Assembly: GCA_019931105.1 (NCBI GenBank)
Contig: JAIOUW010000001.1
Coordinates: 186,001-250,000, forward strand
Length of the DNA stretch: 64,000 nucleotides
Reading direction: 5' to 3'
Source: Flavobacteriaceae bacterium NBU2977
GTDB lineage: Bacteria; Bacteroidota; Bacteroidia; Flavobacteriales; Flavobacteriaceae
How positions within the stretch are numbered: the first letter of the stretch is position 1; every line of letters begins with the position of its first letter. The translations under genes and the position numbers were made by a program. The notes under the pieces were generated by a model. That model was not told the DNA's origin and did no database searches. It saw nothing but the letters and a program-made list of their open reading frames with translations. This document shows, one piece after another, positions 44,526 to 54,737 of the stretch.

Positions 44526-44566
44526 GTAAGTTACATGCAATAAGCATGTTAAACGAAATAGAAAAT

Positions 44567-45274
44567 ATGGTCAAAAAAATCATTCTCATTTCACTTGCCC
44601 TGCAATTGACATCGTGTGGCGAATTGCAACAAGTAGTGAATCAGTTGCCTCAAGGAACCCAGGGCCTTAGTAATTTTGAAATCGGAAACGGACTTCGGGA
44701 AGCACTTGACAAAGGTATCGATAGGCAAGTGAGCAAGCTCACCCAGACCGATGGCTTCTTCAAAAATGAGTTGGTCAAAATACTTTTGCCGGAAGAACTT
44801 CAAAAAGTCGACAAAACCCTGAGGGATATTGGACTAGGAAATCTTGCCGATGAAGGTCTCAGGGTACTGAACCGCGCCGCCGAAGATGCGGTGGGCGAAG
44901 CGACCCCTATTTTTGTCGATGCCGTCAAGGGCATAACTTTTGAAGATGCGCGCAACATATTATTGGGTAATGACGATGCCGCCACGCAATACCTGAGCAA
45001 CGTTACAAGTAAGGCCTTATATCAGAAATTCCATCCCCAGATAGAAAAATCGTTCGATAAAGTCGGTGCGGCCGAAATTTGGAACAACCTAATCACGCGC
45101 TACAACAACATACCTTTAACAAAAAAAGTGAATCCAGATCTAACCGACTACGTGACACAGGAAGCACTTCGCGGTGTTTACACGATGATTGCGGTCGAGG
45201 AAAAGGAAATTCGCACCAATGTTTCGGCACGAACAACGGATTTGTTACGTAGGGTTTTTGGCCAACAGGATTGA
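44567..45274 (+). CDS. DUF4197 lipoprotein
   Basis: A 235-residue lipoprotein: MVKKIILISLALQLTSC carries a lipobox. The DUF4197 domain spans most of the rest, with GLREALDKGIDRQVSKLTQ, DGFFKNELVKILLPEEL, and the closing EKEIRTNVSARTTDLLRRVFG. Mostly helical. Function unknown. ATG 44567 is preferred over one seven codons upstream because the signal peptide then starts correctly. Confidence 0.85.
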   Translation: MVKKIILISLALQLTSCGELQQVVNQLPQGTQGLSNFEIGNGLREALDKGIDRQVSKLTQTDGFFKNELVKILLPEELQKVDKTLRDIGLGNLADEGLRVLNRAAEDAVGEATPIFVDAVKGITFEDARNILLGNDDAATQYLSNVTSKALYQKFHPQIEKSFDKVGAAEIWNNLITRYNNIPLTKKVNPDLTDYVTQEALRGVYTMIAVEEKEIRTNVSARTTDLLRRVFGQQD

Positions 45275-45429
45275 AAATCAAAATATTCCATCACCCTTAG
45301 ATACTAAATCAATACATCTTCCGTTAAAAAAATAGGTGGCGTCGTAAACCTTGACAAACACCTTTTTTAAGCGCATATCAAAGACCTTTTACTATATTTT
45401 TGAGTTAGTATTTTTTGAGTTAGTTAGTT

Positions 45430-45458
45430 AAAAAACCGGTGGGAGCACCGGTTTTTTT
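45430..45458. terminator. Terminator downstream of the DUF4197 gene
   Basis: AAAAAACCGGTG and CACCGGTTTTTT pair perfectly around GGAG, with an A-run on one side and a T-run on the other, so it can work in both directions. Confidence 0.88.
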
Positions 45459-45651
45459 ATTTATGATCCAAAATATATGGCTGATTTAAACTCCGATATG
45501 AATGCGGTCCTATGGACTCCTTAGCCAGTGTACGTACTGATTTTCAGTTGTTTTTAAAGGTAAATTATTATCGGGACTTACCTGTTTTGACATTTTTTTA
45601 AGATTTCATATGATTTAATTCTTTAATTTAAGCCTAGCTAATTCAGGCTTC

Positions 45652-45673
45652 ATCAATCATCAATCAATCAATC
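45652..45673. repeat. ATCA tetranucleotide repeat next to the AraC start
   Basis: Five near-perfect ATCA units (one lacks an A) run from 45652 to 45673, ending four bases before the ATG where the ribosome would bind. Slippage here could change translation. Confidence 0.35.
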
Positions 45674-45676
45674 TCA

Positions 45677-47200
45677 ATGAGACAGCTAGTATTCTTTGTT
45701 TTACTGTCTATACCCCTAGTTCAGTTTGTCAATGGCCTTGAGCCACAGCGCGGTTCAATAGATATTTCTACAACAACCGATAGCCCTTCGAAGGAATTGC
45801 TAACAAAGGCCAACGAATCCTTTCAAAAGGAAGAATTTGAGCAAGCCATTGTCGATTATGAAAAAGTGCTTGCGCACAACGGCATTGAAAAGGCACCTAT
45901 TTTAAAAAAGCTGGCCATTAGCCACGCCTCGTTGAACCACCCTGCCAAGACCGTGGATCTCATAGAAGATTATCTTTCCATAGAGTTTGATACCGGAATA
46001 TTCACACAAGACGGTTTCTCTCAAGTCAAGAATTCGAGCGAATTCAAGTCCCTTCTCCAAAAATATACCCCAAAATTCACCATTTGGTCATTTCTGTATT
46101 TGTATGTAGCCCTGATAGGTTTTTATATCGCCTTGATCATAAACTTCAATAGAAAAATCGACCGTGTAGCTCGAATTTTGATCAGTGCCTTTATTTTTAT
46201 ACATTCGATTTTCATCTTCAATATCTGCATCAACATATCCAATTATCAGTACCAGTACCCCCATTCGTATTTAATGTCGACTTCGTTTTCATTCTTATAC
46301 GGTCCCTTGCTCTATTTCTATTTTAAGAGAATAACGCAGCAGTACACTTTTAAAAAGACAGACCTATTGCATCTGTTGCCAACACTACTTTTTCTTATCT
46401 ACATAATTCCCATATATGGGCTTTCAGGTCAGGAAAAGTTGCACATTATGTTAGAAAGTGCCGAATTGGGTCAAAATGCGGGAGATTCAAAGGATATGTT
46501 GGCCATCGTCGTATTAAAACTTGTGTCATTGGCCACCTATGGCTTTTTTATCAGAAAACTGTACCTGAAATCGAAACATATAAAAGAGGTTTCAAGCAAC
46601 AATAAGACTTGGCAAAAGAATATTTATGGGCTCCATGTGTTATATATCGTCACCTATGCCCTTTACGGTATACTCATTGTAAACCATATTTTTTCAGGCA
46701 TCATTTATCATACGCCCATCGTATTCATGGCCTTAATGGTAATGTATCTTGGGTATTCAGCCAATGTGCAACCCAGTGTTTTCGGCGGCCTATATTCAAG
46801 CGACAACCGATTGTTCTTCAAATACGAAAAGTCTGGGCTTACCCAAAGTCTCTCAAATGAATTGAGAGAACAGTTGCTACATCTTTTTGATGAAGTGAAA
46901 ATATATAAGGAAAGCGACCTTAACCTTGGCATGTTGGCCGAGCGGCTGAATACAACACGTCACAATGCATCACAGGTCATAAATGAACATTTTGAAATCA
47001 GTTTTCACGAATTGGTCAACAAATATCGGATCGAAGAGGCAAAAACAATCTTGGACCACAACTATCAAAAGAACATGAATATTATTGATGTTGCCTACGA
47101 AGTAGGTTACAACAACAAGGTAACCTTTAACAAAGCTTTCAAAAAAGAAACCGACTTAACGCCCAGCGAGTATCAGAGGAAGGTTCTGGAAGCAGTATAA
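45677..47200 (+). CDS. Membrane AraC-family regulator with TPR-like N terminus
   Basis: A 507-residue regulator. A signal or first helix (residues 1-20) is followed by a short periplasmic TPR-like region (40-120: ANESFQKEEFEQAIVDYEKV, cut at 20), then about seven helices (138-370) and a cytoplasmic AraC/XylS DNA-binding domain (400-505: LGMLAERLNTTRHNASQVIN, VAYEVGYNNKVTFNKAFKKE, split). Such proteins sit next to SusC/SusD loci in Flavobacteriaceae. It likely senses the substrate or state of the locus that starts 604 bases later. Confidence 0.88.
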   Translation: MRQLVFFVLLSIPLVQFVNGLEPQRGSIDISTTTDSPSKELLTKANESFQKEEFEQAIVDYEKVLAHNGIEKAPILKKLAISHASLNHPAKTVDLIEDYLSIEFDTGIFTQDGFSQVKNSSEFKSLLQKYTPKFTIWSFLYLYVALIGFYIALIINFNRKIDRVARILISAFIFIHSIFIFNICINISNYQYQYPHSYLMSTSFSFLYGPLLYFYFKRITQQYTFKKTDLLHLLPTLLFLIYIIPIYGLSGQEKLHIMLESAELGQNAGDSKDMLAIVVLKLVSLATYGFFIRKLYLKSKHIKEVSSNNKTWQKNIYGLHVLYIVTYALYGILIVNHIFSGIIYHTPIVFMALMVMYLGYSANVQPSVFGGLYSSDNRLFFKYEKSGLTQSLSNELREQLLHLFDEVKIYKESDLNLGMLAERLNTTRHNASQVINEHFEISFHELVNKYRIEEAKTILDHNYQKNMNIIDVAYEVGYNNKVTFNKAFKKETDLTPSEYQRKVLEAV

Positions 47201-47803
47201 AGCATCATATCGAAGTAAATCTTCATCGGGAATTCAGTTCTTATCCTTTCCTAGCGCGATCAAGAATAATGCCAAATCTCAATGACGACCGTTTTTTGTC
47301 AAAATACCCTATTGTGACATTTGATAATGATTTTACCCGTCTATAGCCCCTAAATTTTCCCTTGAAAAAAACGTCGTAATCCACCTACAAAAACTTCTTC
47401 GCCATTCGATGCCATCGATTTGAAAATGTTGGTCGCCACCCTTGTTCTATATAGGTAATCTACTCGATCACCAGAGCTTCTGACGTCAATAACGGTAACC
47501 GATTATCAAATCATCATGGTATTCTAAAAATAACAAAAATCGATGATTTTGTTTTTGAGGGTAAAGTTCCGGTAAATCTTCATCGGCACGGTAAACGTTT
47601 ATAGGTCTTTCCTTCTTTAATGTTAAGAGCCTGTTAATTTGATTCCTGAACTAAAGGTGTAAACAAGGTTTGAGACAAGGTTCGTATGTGAAAACGGCTC
47701 AAAGCAAGCGGCTTGGATAGCCCTTATAGCTTTTATAATGTACACATACAAGATGTTCTTGAACCGAAGGGCACAAAACTCAAATTAATTTAAAACATGA
47801 AGT
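47201..47803. other. 603-bp control region upstream of susC
   Basis: No ORF longer than about 10 codons. A 15-base direct repeat GTAAATCTTCATCGG occurs at 47215-47229 and 47572-47586, 357 bp apart. Several TTTG-rich stretches occur but no clean promoter pair. This is the likely target of the AraC regulator. Confidence 0.5.
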
Positions 47804-50800
47804 ATGCGAAAAAAGAGTAATTGGATGCTTTTGATATTCTCGCTATGTATATCATTGGCGTTTGCACAAGAAAAAACTGTTTCCGGGGCAATTTCGGATC
47901 AGGACGGTGTTCCATTACCGGGAGTTAATATTTTAATCAAGGGTACGACCACGGGAACACAGTCGGATTTTGATGGAAATTATGTGATCAACGCCAATGA
48001 AGGTGACGTTCTCACTTTTTCATATTTGGGTCTTAAAACACAAGAACAGACCGTAGGTGCTTCCGATACCATTAATATTTCGATGGAAGAAGACGCACAA
48101 GCTCTCGAAGAAGTCGTGGTTACCGCTCAAGGTATTAAAAGAGAATCAAGATCTTTAGGATACGCGGTTAGCAAGGTTGATGGCGACGATCTTGAACAAA
48201 ATGCCCAAGCCGACCTAGGTCGGGTACTATCGGGCAAAGCGGCCGGGGTCAACATAACTGCCACCAATGGGGTCACAGGGTCGGGTACCAACATTGTAAT
48301 TCGCGGTTACACCTCGATAAGTGGTAGCAACCAACCATTGTTTATCGTTGACGGTGTGCCCTTTGATGGCGGCACCAACAATCAGACCGATTATCTGGAC
48401 AACGTTACCGAATCGAGCCGATTCTTAGATTTGGATCCCAACTCAATAGAAAGTGTCAACGTGCTTAAGGGGCTTAGTGCCACCGTATTATATGGTGAAG
48501 CTGGCCGTAACGGGGTAATCCTTATTAATACGAAAGGTGGTTCCGCTAGGGCTACGAACAAAAAATTCGAGGTATCGCTGACGCAATCAGCGTTTTTTTC
48601 ATCGGCGATCATCCCGAAATATCAAGATAACTACGGCGGAGGGTTTCATCAAGATTACGGATTCTTTTTCAGTAACTGGGGACCTTCGTTTAAAGGTGAT
48701 TTAAGTGCCAATCCTAATTTTCGTGGAATTGACGGAGACGGCACGACTTTGGTCAACGGGCCTTTGCTAGGAATCGCCGATCAGACATTGGTAGCAGGTT
48801 TTGAAGAACTCGCCAATGAACCTTACAGATACCAACCTTATGATAGCGTTGAAGATTTTTTCAGAACCGGTACGACGACCACAACATCTGTCGGTGTCAA
48901 CGGTAGTTCTGAAAACGTGAATTACAGCTTGAACTATTCACATCTCGTTGACAACGGGGTCACCCCGGGAAATAAACTGATTCGAAACAACTTCGGTATT
49001 GGTGGTAATGCCCAGCTAAGCAATAAGCTGAAATTTACAAGTACTTTGAACTACGCGGTAACGGGTTACACGTCTCCTCCTGTAGCACCAAGTTTTGGTT
49101 CCGGGTCAGGTTTTGATGGTGGTTCCGCTTTCGGTGACTTGATGTATACACCAAGAAGTGTGAATTTGTTCGGCCTTCCTTTTGAAGCTGCAGATGGTCG
49201 AAGTGTATATTATCGCGCGGGTAATGACATTCAGAATCCGAGATGGACGGTAGCCAACTCCAAGGTAAAACAAGATATTAAAAGGGTCTTTGGCAGTGTC
49301 AGTGGTATCTATGAAATCAACAATTGGCTCACGGCAACTTATAGATTGGGTATTGACCAATACACCGAAACCAACTTTTATGGACAAAATCGAGGAGGTG
49401 TCGATGGGAATACCACAGGTATACTTAGAACATCAAATGTAGACAACACCATTTGGGACCATACCTTGCTGCTTACGGCAAATAAGGATGTTGGCGAAAA
49501 TTGGAACTTTGGTGGTAACCTTGGAGCGACTTCGAGAAGGGAGCTTTTTAAAAGGGATGGCGTTGAAAGCACCCAGCAGTTGGCATTTGGCATTCTTGAA
49601 CACTACAACTTTGTGAACCACTCTACGGTCAACAGTTTTTCAAATACCGACATTGCTTTTCAAAGTGAAAGGAATACGGTAGGTATCTATGCGGAAGCTG
49701 TCGCAGGTTACAAAGACTTTCTATATCTGAACGTGGCCGCACGTAATGACTGGACCTCTACACTAGAGACCGATAACTTTTCACTTTTCTATCCCGGGGC
49801 CAGTATTTCGTTTGTACCGACAACGGCTTTCGAAGGTTTAAGTTCAGATAAGGGTCTGAACTATCTAAAGGTTCGTTTTGGTTATGGGTCATCTGCTGGT
49901 TTCCCACCTACATATAGTACTCGAAATACATTGGCACTTACATCAAGGGCCTATGACCTTGGCGAAGGTGGGGTAATTTCAGGAAATTCCGTTTCCGGGC
50001 GACTTGGTAATCCTAATTTAAAGCCTGAACGCGTCGGAGAACTGGAGTTGGGTATGGATTCGCGATTGTTCGATAGAGTGAACTTAAACGTCAGTGTTTT
50101 CAAGAAAACCACCACCGACCTGATTACCGATCAGGGACTTGATGATGCCACAGGATTTACCGTGACACGTATCAATGCAGGTGAACTCGAAGTCAAGGGT
50201 CTTGAGGTGGACTATGACTTTGACATTATCAGAAAAGGAGGTAATTTCTCATGGAACATCGGTGGTAATTTCTACGCCGACGAATCAACGGTGACGGAGT
50301 TACCCGAAGGTGTTGACCAGATTCTTCTTACCCAGGCGGTGACCGGATATGCGGCCAATTATGCCGTTGAAGGTTCGCCTTATGGCATTTTATTGGGAAG
50401 TACCGTACAACTTGATGCCAGTGGCAATAGAGTCGTAGCCGGAGACGGCACCTATTTGACCGATGAAACACTTCGACCCATTGGTGACCCGAACCCAGAT
50501 TGGACGACCGCTTTGAACAGTGGAATAAACTATAAAGGATGGTCTTTCAACATGGACTGGCAATACCGACATGGTGGAGATATATTCTCGACCTCGGTTG
50601 CCGCCTTCACTGGGCGTGGAGTTGTAGACTTGGACAACCCTGTTAATCGCGAGGCGACTTATTTGCTTCCTGGAGTCAAACAAGATGGCACACCCAACGA
50701 TATTCAGATTACCGCAACTAACTTAGGGTTCGATGTCTATGGTATCGGGGGAGCGAACGAATTCTGGATATTCGATGGCTCAACAATTAGACTCAACGAA

Positions 50801-51031
50801 GTTTCCTTAGGCTACAGTCTGCCATCCAAATTTTTGGACAGAACGCCCTTTGGCAGTATATCATTCACCGTTTCAGGTTTCAATGTTTGGTATAAGGCCG
50901 TGAACTTTCCTGATGATATCCGATTTGACACCAACTCCTTAAGTACCGGGGTTGGAAATGGTCTAGGAATAGATTTCATTACAGGCCCTAGTGTGCGTCG
51001 GTACGGGTTTAGTTTAAAAGCCACATTCTAA
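47804..51031 (+). CDS. SusC/RagA-family TonB-dependent outer-membrane receptor
   Basis: A 1075-residue uptake channel. Signal peptide to about residue 22 (SLCISLAFAQ). A carboxypeptidase-like beta-sandwich follows (25-100: DGVPLPGVNILIKGTTTGTQ), then the plug (105-230: GRVLSGKAAGVNI; IRGYTSISGSNQPLFIVDGV, cut) and a 22-strand barrel ending in VRRYGFSLKATF. The substrate is not evident; there are no glycoside hydrolases nearby. First of three genes in a locus with SusD and a lipoprotein. Confidence 0.95.
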   Translation: MRKKSNWMLLIFSLCISLAFAQEKTVSGAISDQDGVPLPGVNILIKGTTTGTQSDFDGNYVINANEGDVLTFSYLGLKTQEQTVGASDTINISMEEDAQALEEVVVTAQGIKRESRSLGYAVSKVDGDDLEQNAQADLGRVLSGKAAGVNITATNGVTGSGTNIVIRGYTSISGSNQPLFIVDGVPFDGGTNNQTDYLDNVTESSRFLDLDPNSIESVNVLKGLSATVLYGEAGRNGVILINTKGGSARATNKKFEVSLTQSAFFSSAIIPKYQDNYGGGFHQDYGFFFSNWGPSFKGDLSANPNFRGIDGDGTTLVNGPLLGIADQTLVAGFEELANEPYRYQPYDSVEDFFRTGTTTTTSVGVNGSSENVNYSLNYSHLVDNGVTPGNKLIRNNFGIGGNAQLSNKLKFTSTLNYAVTGYTSPPVAPSFGSGSGFDGGSAFGDLMYTPRSVNLFGLPFEAADGRSVYYRAGNDIQNPRWTVANSKVKQDIKRVFGSVSGIYEINNWLTATYRLGIDQYTETNFYGQNRGGVDGNTTGILRTSNVDNTIWDHTLLLTANKDVGENWNFGGNLGATSRRELFKRDGVESTQQLAFGILEHYNFVNHSTVNSFSNTDIAFQSERNTVGIYAEAVAGYKDFLYLNVAARNDWTSTLETDNFSLFYPGASISFVPTTAFEGLSSDKGLNYLKVRFGYGSSAGFPPTYSTRNTLALTSRAYDLGEGGVISGNSVSGRLGNPNLKPERVGELELGMDSRLFDRVNLNVSVFKKTTTDLITDQGLDDATGFTVTRINAGELEVKGLEVDYDFDIIRKGGNFSWNIGGNFYADESTVTELPEGVDQILLTQAVTGYAANYAVEGSPYGILLGSTVQLDASGNRVVAGDGTYLTDETLRPIGDPNPDWTTALNSGINYKGWSFNMDWQYRHGGDIFSTSVAAFTGRGVVDLDNPVNREATYLLPGVKQDGTPNDIQITATNLGFDVYGIGGANEFWIFDGSTIRLNEVSLGYSLPSKFLDRTPFGSISFTVSGFNVWYKAVNFPDDIRFDTNSLSTGVGNGLGIDFITGPSVRRYGFSLKATF

Positions 51032-51049
51032 AAATTAAAAAAAATAAAG

Positions 51050-52726
51050 ATGAAAAGAATATTCGAACATATAATCAAGCATATCAAAAACGGTAAAGCT
51101 TTGTTAGGGGCCCTTTTCGTACTTGGTGCCTGCGAAAGTACCGAGCTTAAAATATTGGATAACCCCAACGCTTTAACACCAAATCAGGCCGATATTGATC
51201 TGTTTTTGAACAACATTCAATTGGGCACCGTATTTTTCTATGAATCGGACAACACCGATAATGAAAATGGTGCCAATGAACTTGGTGCAAAAGTAAGTCG
51301 TTTGCTTGCCATGACCGCCGGTAATCAATATTCCAATGCCTATACGGGCCAAAGTACAGACGAGATGTGGGAAGATGCCTATTCCGATGTTTTGATCGAT
51401 GTGCGCACGATGATACCGCTTGCTGAAGAGTTGGAATTGTACACCCACGTAGGAATGGCACAGGTACTTGAATCATACATCGTGATGACCTTGGTGGATT
51501 ATTTTGGCGACATACCTTATTTTTCGGCATTGCAAGGTTCCGAAAACCTTAATCCAGCGGTCGATTCAGGAGCCGATATTTATGCGGCAATTGACGAGTT
51601 GCTCACAACTGCAATCGACAATTTCAATAAAGAAGAGTTTGCAGCACCGGCCAGTGATGTTTTCTTTGGGGGCGATGAATCTAAATGGATCAAACTCGCC
51701 AATTCGCTCAAATTAAAACTTTACCTGCAAACACGTTTGGTAGATTCTGGGGCAGGTGGAAAAATCAACACGCTGATCGCCGATGGAAATCTGATGGATA
51801 CCGGGGCCGATAGTTTTTACTTTCAATATTCGGCGGTCGACGCCAATCCTGATAGTAGGCACCCTATTTACTCAGATGCATTTGACGCCGGAAAAACCGA
51901 TTATCAAAGCAATTGGTACATGAGCTTAATGGCTTTGGACAGGTCCATTCCCGACCCTAGGATTCGTTATTATTTTTATCGTCAAGAACTTGATTATTCT
52001 GCGGCGAACAACCAGACCAAAGAGTGTGTTATCGAGACCGCTCCCGCCCATTACGCTGCCGACGAGGTTTTCTGTACGGTAGACGGCGGGTATTGGGGCC
52101 GAGATCATGGCGATGACGATGGTATTCCACCCGATGATGCGTTGGTGGCCCTGCATGGCGTATATCCGGTCGGCGGACCATTTGACGACGATACCGCCGC
52201 ACCTCAACTTAATCGAAACGTTGGTTTGAAAGGTGCCGGAATATCACCGATCATGATGTCTTCTTTTGTAGATTTTATGCTGGCCGAATCGGCGCTTACC
52301 TTGGGCACCACGGGTGATGCCAAGGTCTATCTTGAAAATGGTATGAGGGAGTCGATCGCCTTTGTAATGGACTTTGGTTCAGGGTTGGCTTCTGAAGCTG
52401 CCTCTTTCATTCCTACCGAAGGAGATATAGATACCTATGTGAATGAAGTATTGGCAGATTACGATGCCGCAGATGCTGACGGAAAATTGGAAATCGTAAT
52501 CGAACAATATTTCATAGCCCTTTTTGGAAATGGAGTAGAGGCCTATAATACGTATAGACGGACAGGGTTGCCGAACATGCAGCCTACGATTCAGCCAAAT
52601 CCTGGAGTATTCATGAGAACATTTCCATACCCTGATAACTTGGTGAACCAAAATTCAAGTGTAAGCCAAAAACCGATTTCTGTACAGGTTTTTTGGGATA
52701 CGAATCCAGCTGATTTCATCGACTAA
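51050..52726 (+). CDS. SusD/RagB-family surface lipoprotein
   Basis: A 558-residue partner that forms the lid of the SusC channel. The long signal ends in a lipobox (FVLGAC). LDNPNALTPNQADIDLFLNN, WEDAYSDVLIDVRTMIPLAE and the closing YPDNLVNQNSS region are typical of the SusD-like 2 group. An aspartate-rich stretch near residue 350 (RDHGDDDGIPPDDA) suggests calcium binding. It starts 18 bases after susC. Confidence 0.92.
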   Translation: MKRIFEHIIKHIKNGKALLGALFVLGACESTELKILDNPNALTPNQADIDLFLNNIQLGTVFFYESDNTDNENGANELGAKVSRLLAMTAGNQYSNAYTGQSTDEMWEDAYSDVLIDVRTMIPLAEELELYTHVGMAQVLESYIVMTLVDYFGDIPYFSALQGSENLNPAVDSGADIYAAIDELLTTAIDNFNKEEFAAPASDVFFGGDESKWIKLANSLKLKLYLQTRLVDSGAGGKINTLIADGNLMDTGADSFYFQYSAVDANPDSRHPIYSDAFDAGKTDYQSNWYMSLMALDRSIPDPRIRYYFYRQELDYSAANNQTKECVIETAPAHYAADEVFCTVDGGYWGRDHGDDDGIPPDDALVALHGVYPVGGPFDDDTAAPQLNRNVGLKGAGISPIMMSSFVDFMLAESALTLGTTGDAKVYLENGMRESIAFVMDFGSGLASEAASFIPTEGDIDTYVNEVLADYDAADADGKLEIVIEQYFIALFGNGVEAYNTYRRTGLPNMQPTIQPNPGVFMRTFPYPDNLVNQNSSVSQKPISVQVFWDTNPADFID

Positions 52727-52748
52727 TTCAAATAAATTCAATAAGATC

Positions 52749-53534
52749 ATGAAAAAAAGATTAATAATAATTTCAAGCTTGTTCGTTTTAATGGGTACAT
52801 TTTCCTGTCAAGACGATGAAAAAGACCCATGGATAATCCATGAAGATCGGGCAAATGATGGCGTTTTTCCGACTCTTACGGTGAACAATGGTGTAGTCGA
52901 TACCAGCAATCCAGATTCGGCATATTCGATTACTATCGACTCTCCTAGGGGCAATATCGCGAGTTATGACCTTTCGGCGACAAGAGTATCGCAAGGTGTT
53001 ACAACGGGCCCTGTGCCAATCGTGACCTTAACATCGTTCCCTTCCGATATTAACCTGAAACTAGCCGATTTAGCTGCCGCATTTGGAATCGAAACAAGTG
53101 AAATTCTTGCAGCGGACACCTTTAATTTTACGGCGACCGCTGTCGGCACCAATGGCAAAACCGCATCTTTTGCCAATCTTAATGGTGATTCGAGAGGCCC
53201 TGGCATGTTCAATGCCTTTAACTTTTCGCTTACGATAAAATGCGCCCCTATATCTGATGCCACCGTTGCCGGTACTTGGATAGTGGATATGGTGGATCTG
53301 TACGGAGATGGCTGGGACGGCGCTTTCCTAACTTTCGAAGTCGATGGTGTTTCAACAGTTTATACGGCTACGGGTGACGGCACGGTGCACACTATTGAAG
53401 TTCCTGCCGGAACCTCAAACCTAGTGATCACCTATACGAGCGGTGCCTTTGAAGAGGAGCATGTGTTTTCGATTACATCGCCGGATGGGGCTTATGGTGA
53501 ATATGGACCAAATCCTGATCCATGTGTAAATTAA
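52749..53534 (+). CDS. Surface lipoprotein of the SusCD locus
   Basis: A 261-residue lipoprotein: signal and lipobox in SLFVLMGTFSC. Residues 40-165 look like an Ig-like sandwich. Residues 175-260 hold an acidic-glycine domain opening VDMVDLYGDGWDGAFLTFEV, a pattern found in secreted domains with Ca2+-like loops. It replaces the SusE/SusF proteins of classical loci and probably helps bind the unknown ligand at the cell surface. Starts 22 bases after susD. Confidence 0.75.
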   Translation: MKKRLIIISSLFVLMGTFSCQDDEKDPWIIHEDRANDGVFPTLTVNNGVVDTSNPDSAYSITIDSPRGNIASYDLSATRVSQGVTTGPVPIVTLTSFPSDINLKLADLAAAFGIETSEILAADTFNFTATAVGTNGKTASFANLNGDSRGPGMFNAFNFSLTIKCAPISDATVAGTWIVDMVDLYGDGWDGAFLTFEVDGVSTVYTATGDGTVHTIEVPAGTSNLVITYTSGAFEEEHVFSITSPDGAYGEYGPNPDPCVN

Positions 53535-53595
53535 ATCACTAACTGGTGTGATCGTGCCCAATAGCTTCAGGGCTATACGGGCAGCGTGTAGAGTA

Positions 53596-53637
53596 AAAAA
53601 CTATGGCCGTTCCTTGCAAGGAACGGCCATAGTTTTT
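53596..53637. terminator. Terminator of the SusCD locus
   Basis: A perfect 42-base palindrome (centre between 53616 and 53617) with A5 on the left and T5 on the right, able to stop transcription from both directions. Confidence 0.92.
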
Positions 53638-53784
53638 ATATATTATTTTTTAAAATAAGCGGTTGGCCAAATCTAATCAGCGTGTGACGAGGAGAATCGT
53701 GAGAGGCCTATTTAAGCAGGAAGTTTATAAACGGTTTCTGTTCTTGTTCGATCATCAATAATGATGATCAGTCGTTCGGCGCAA

Positions 53785-54549
53785 TCACTTTTTTAGGGTG
53801 TTTGCATAATAAAATAATGCCATCAAATCATTTTCGGCGTTAAGATTCAGTTTGTTCTTTCTAATGAACGCTTTTAGTTCGGCTCTATCACCGGCATCGA
53901 AAAGACCAAGAACCTGTCGTCTGCCAGCTACTATTTTTTGAAGCATCTCGGTTTCATTTTCTTTGCCAAAATAATAACCGGTTTCATCGATAAACTTGGA
54001 ATCGACCGAGGCGGCCAGGGAATTCACGGAAGTTCTTCCTTCTTGAAACCTTTTTACCCTTCTAACGAACAAAAAATATTTTCCGCTGTTTACAAGATTT
54101 TTTAGATACCCCTTCTCTATCCCATCCGAACCATTAAAACTTCGGTATACGATCCGTTTGCTATCCATAATGCAATAGAGTTCATTGCTCTTCAGTAATG
54201 CCCCGTATTCTTCTTCAGAAAGCGACGTTTTTTTTATCTGTATTTCATCATTGTAAGCGTCGTACCTTAAATAGGGCGTTCCGATAAAATTGGCATTATA
54301 ATAAACAGCCCCTTTTTTGAAGTCTTTGTCAAAGTAAGGAGAACCCTTGGCAATTTCGGAATAGGGATTGTTTTTTTCCTTTTCGGCATTTTTCTTCGAT
54401 ATGGTCCTATAGAGATCATCAAGCCATGGCACTCGGCCACTTTGCTTGCCCGCCGCCTGAGAAAGTGCTTGTGCATTACCTTGCGTTTGCCCTAAAACAA
54501 AAAGAAGGGTCAGAACCATAAAAAATCTATTTAATGTAATCATAATCAA
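53785..54549 (-). CDS. Secreted protein of unknown function
   Basis: A 254-residue protein with a signal peptide to about residue 27 (GQTQGNAQ). The mature part is charged, with no motif I can name; VYYNANFIGTPYLRYDAYND-like strands (FIGTPYLRYDAYNDEI) and a helical C terminus (RAELKAFIRKNKLNLNAEND) are visible. A second ATG at 54543 gives the same signal peptide. Single gene between the SusCD terminator and a structured intergenic region. Confidence 0.6.
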   Translation of the reverse strand: MIMITLNRFFMVLTLLFVLGQTQGNAQALSQAAGKQSGRVPWLDDLYRTISKKNAEKEKNNPYSEIAKGSPYFDKDFKKGAVYYNANFIGTPYLRYDAYNDEIQIKKTSLSEEEYGALLKSNELYCIMDSKRIVYRSFNGSDGIEKGYLKNLVNSGKYFLFVRRVKRFQEGRTSVNSLAASVDSKFIDETGYYFGKENETEMLQKIVAGRRQVLGLFDAGDRAELKAFIRKNKLNLNAENDLMALFYYANTLKK

Positions 54550-54737
54550 TCCAATTATTTACCGTTAATATGCCTAAAAACAAGCTTTTTATACAAAAAT
54601 CAAGGTAGGAAAGAAATGGTTCAAAAGGGTAAAACAGGCGTAAATAATTGTCGGATGTGGAAAGGTTTATAAGTATTTCCTTGAATTATAGGATTAGTTG
54701 GTTTCTTTGGTTTATCAATTAAAAACAAAACTGTAAA

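Larger units (their letters stand above)
45275..45676. other. 402-bp gap before the AraC regulator
   Basis: Contains a terminator at 45430-45458, an AAGCCT/AGGCTT inverted repeat (45630-45650) and an ATCA-type tetranucleotide repeat (45652-45673) right before the ATG. No ORF. Confidence 0.5.

Noticed and set aside
47798..47821. Seven-codon frame just before susC
   Set aside because: It overlaps the susC start in another frame and has no feature of a leader peptide.
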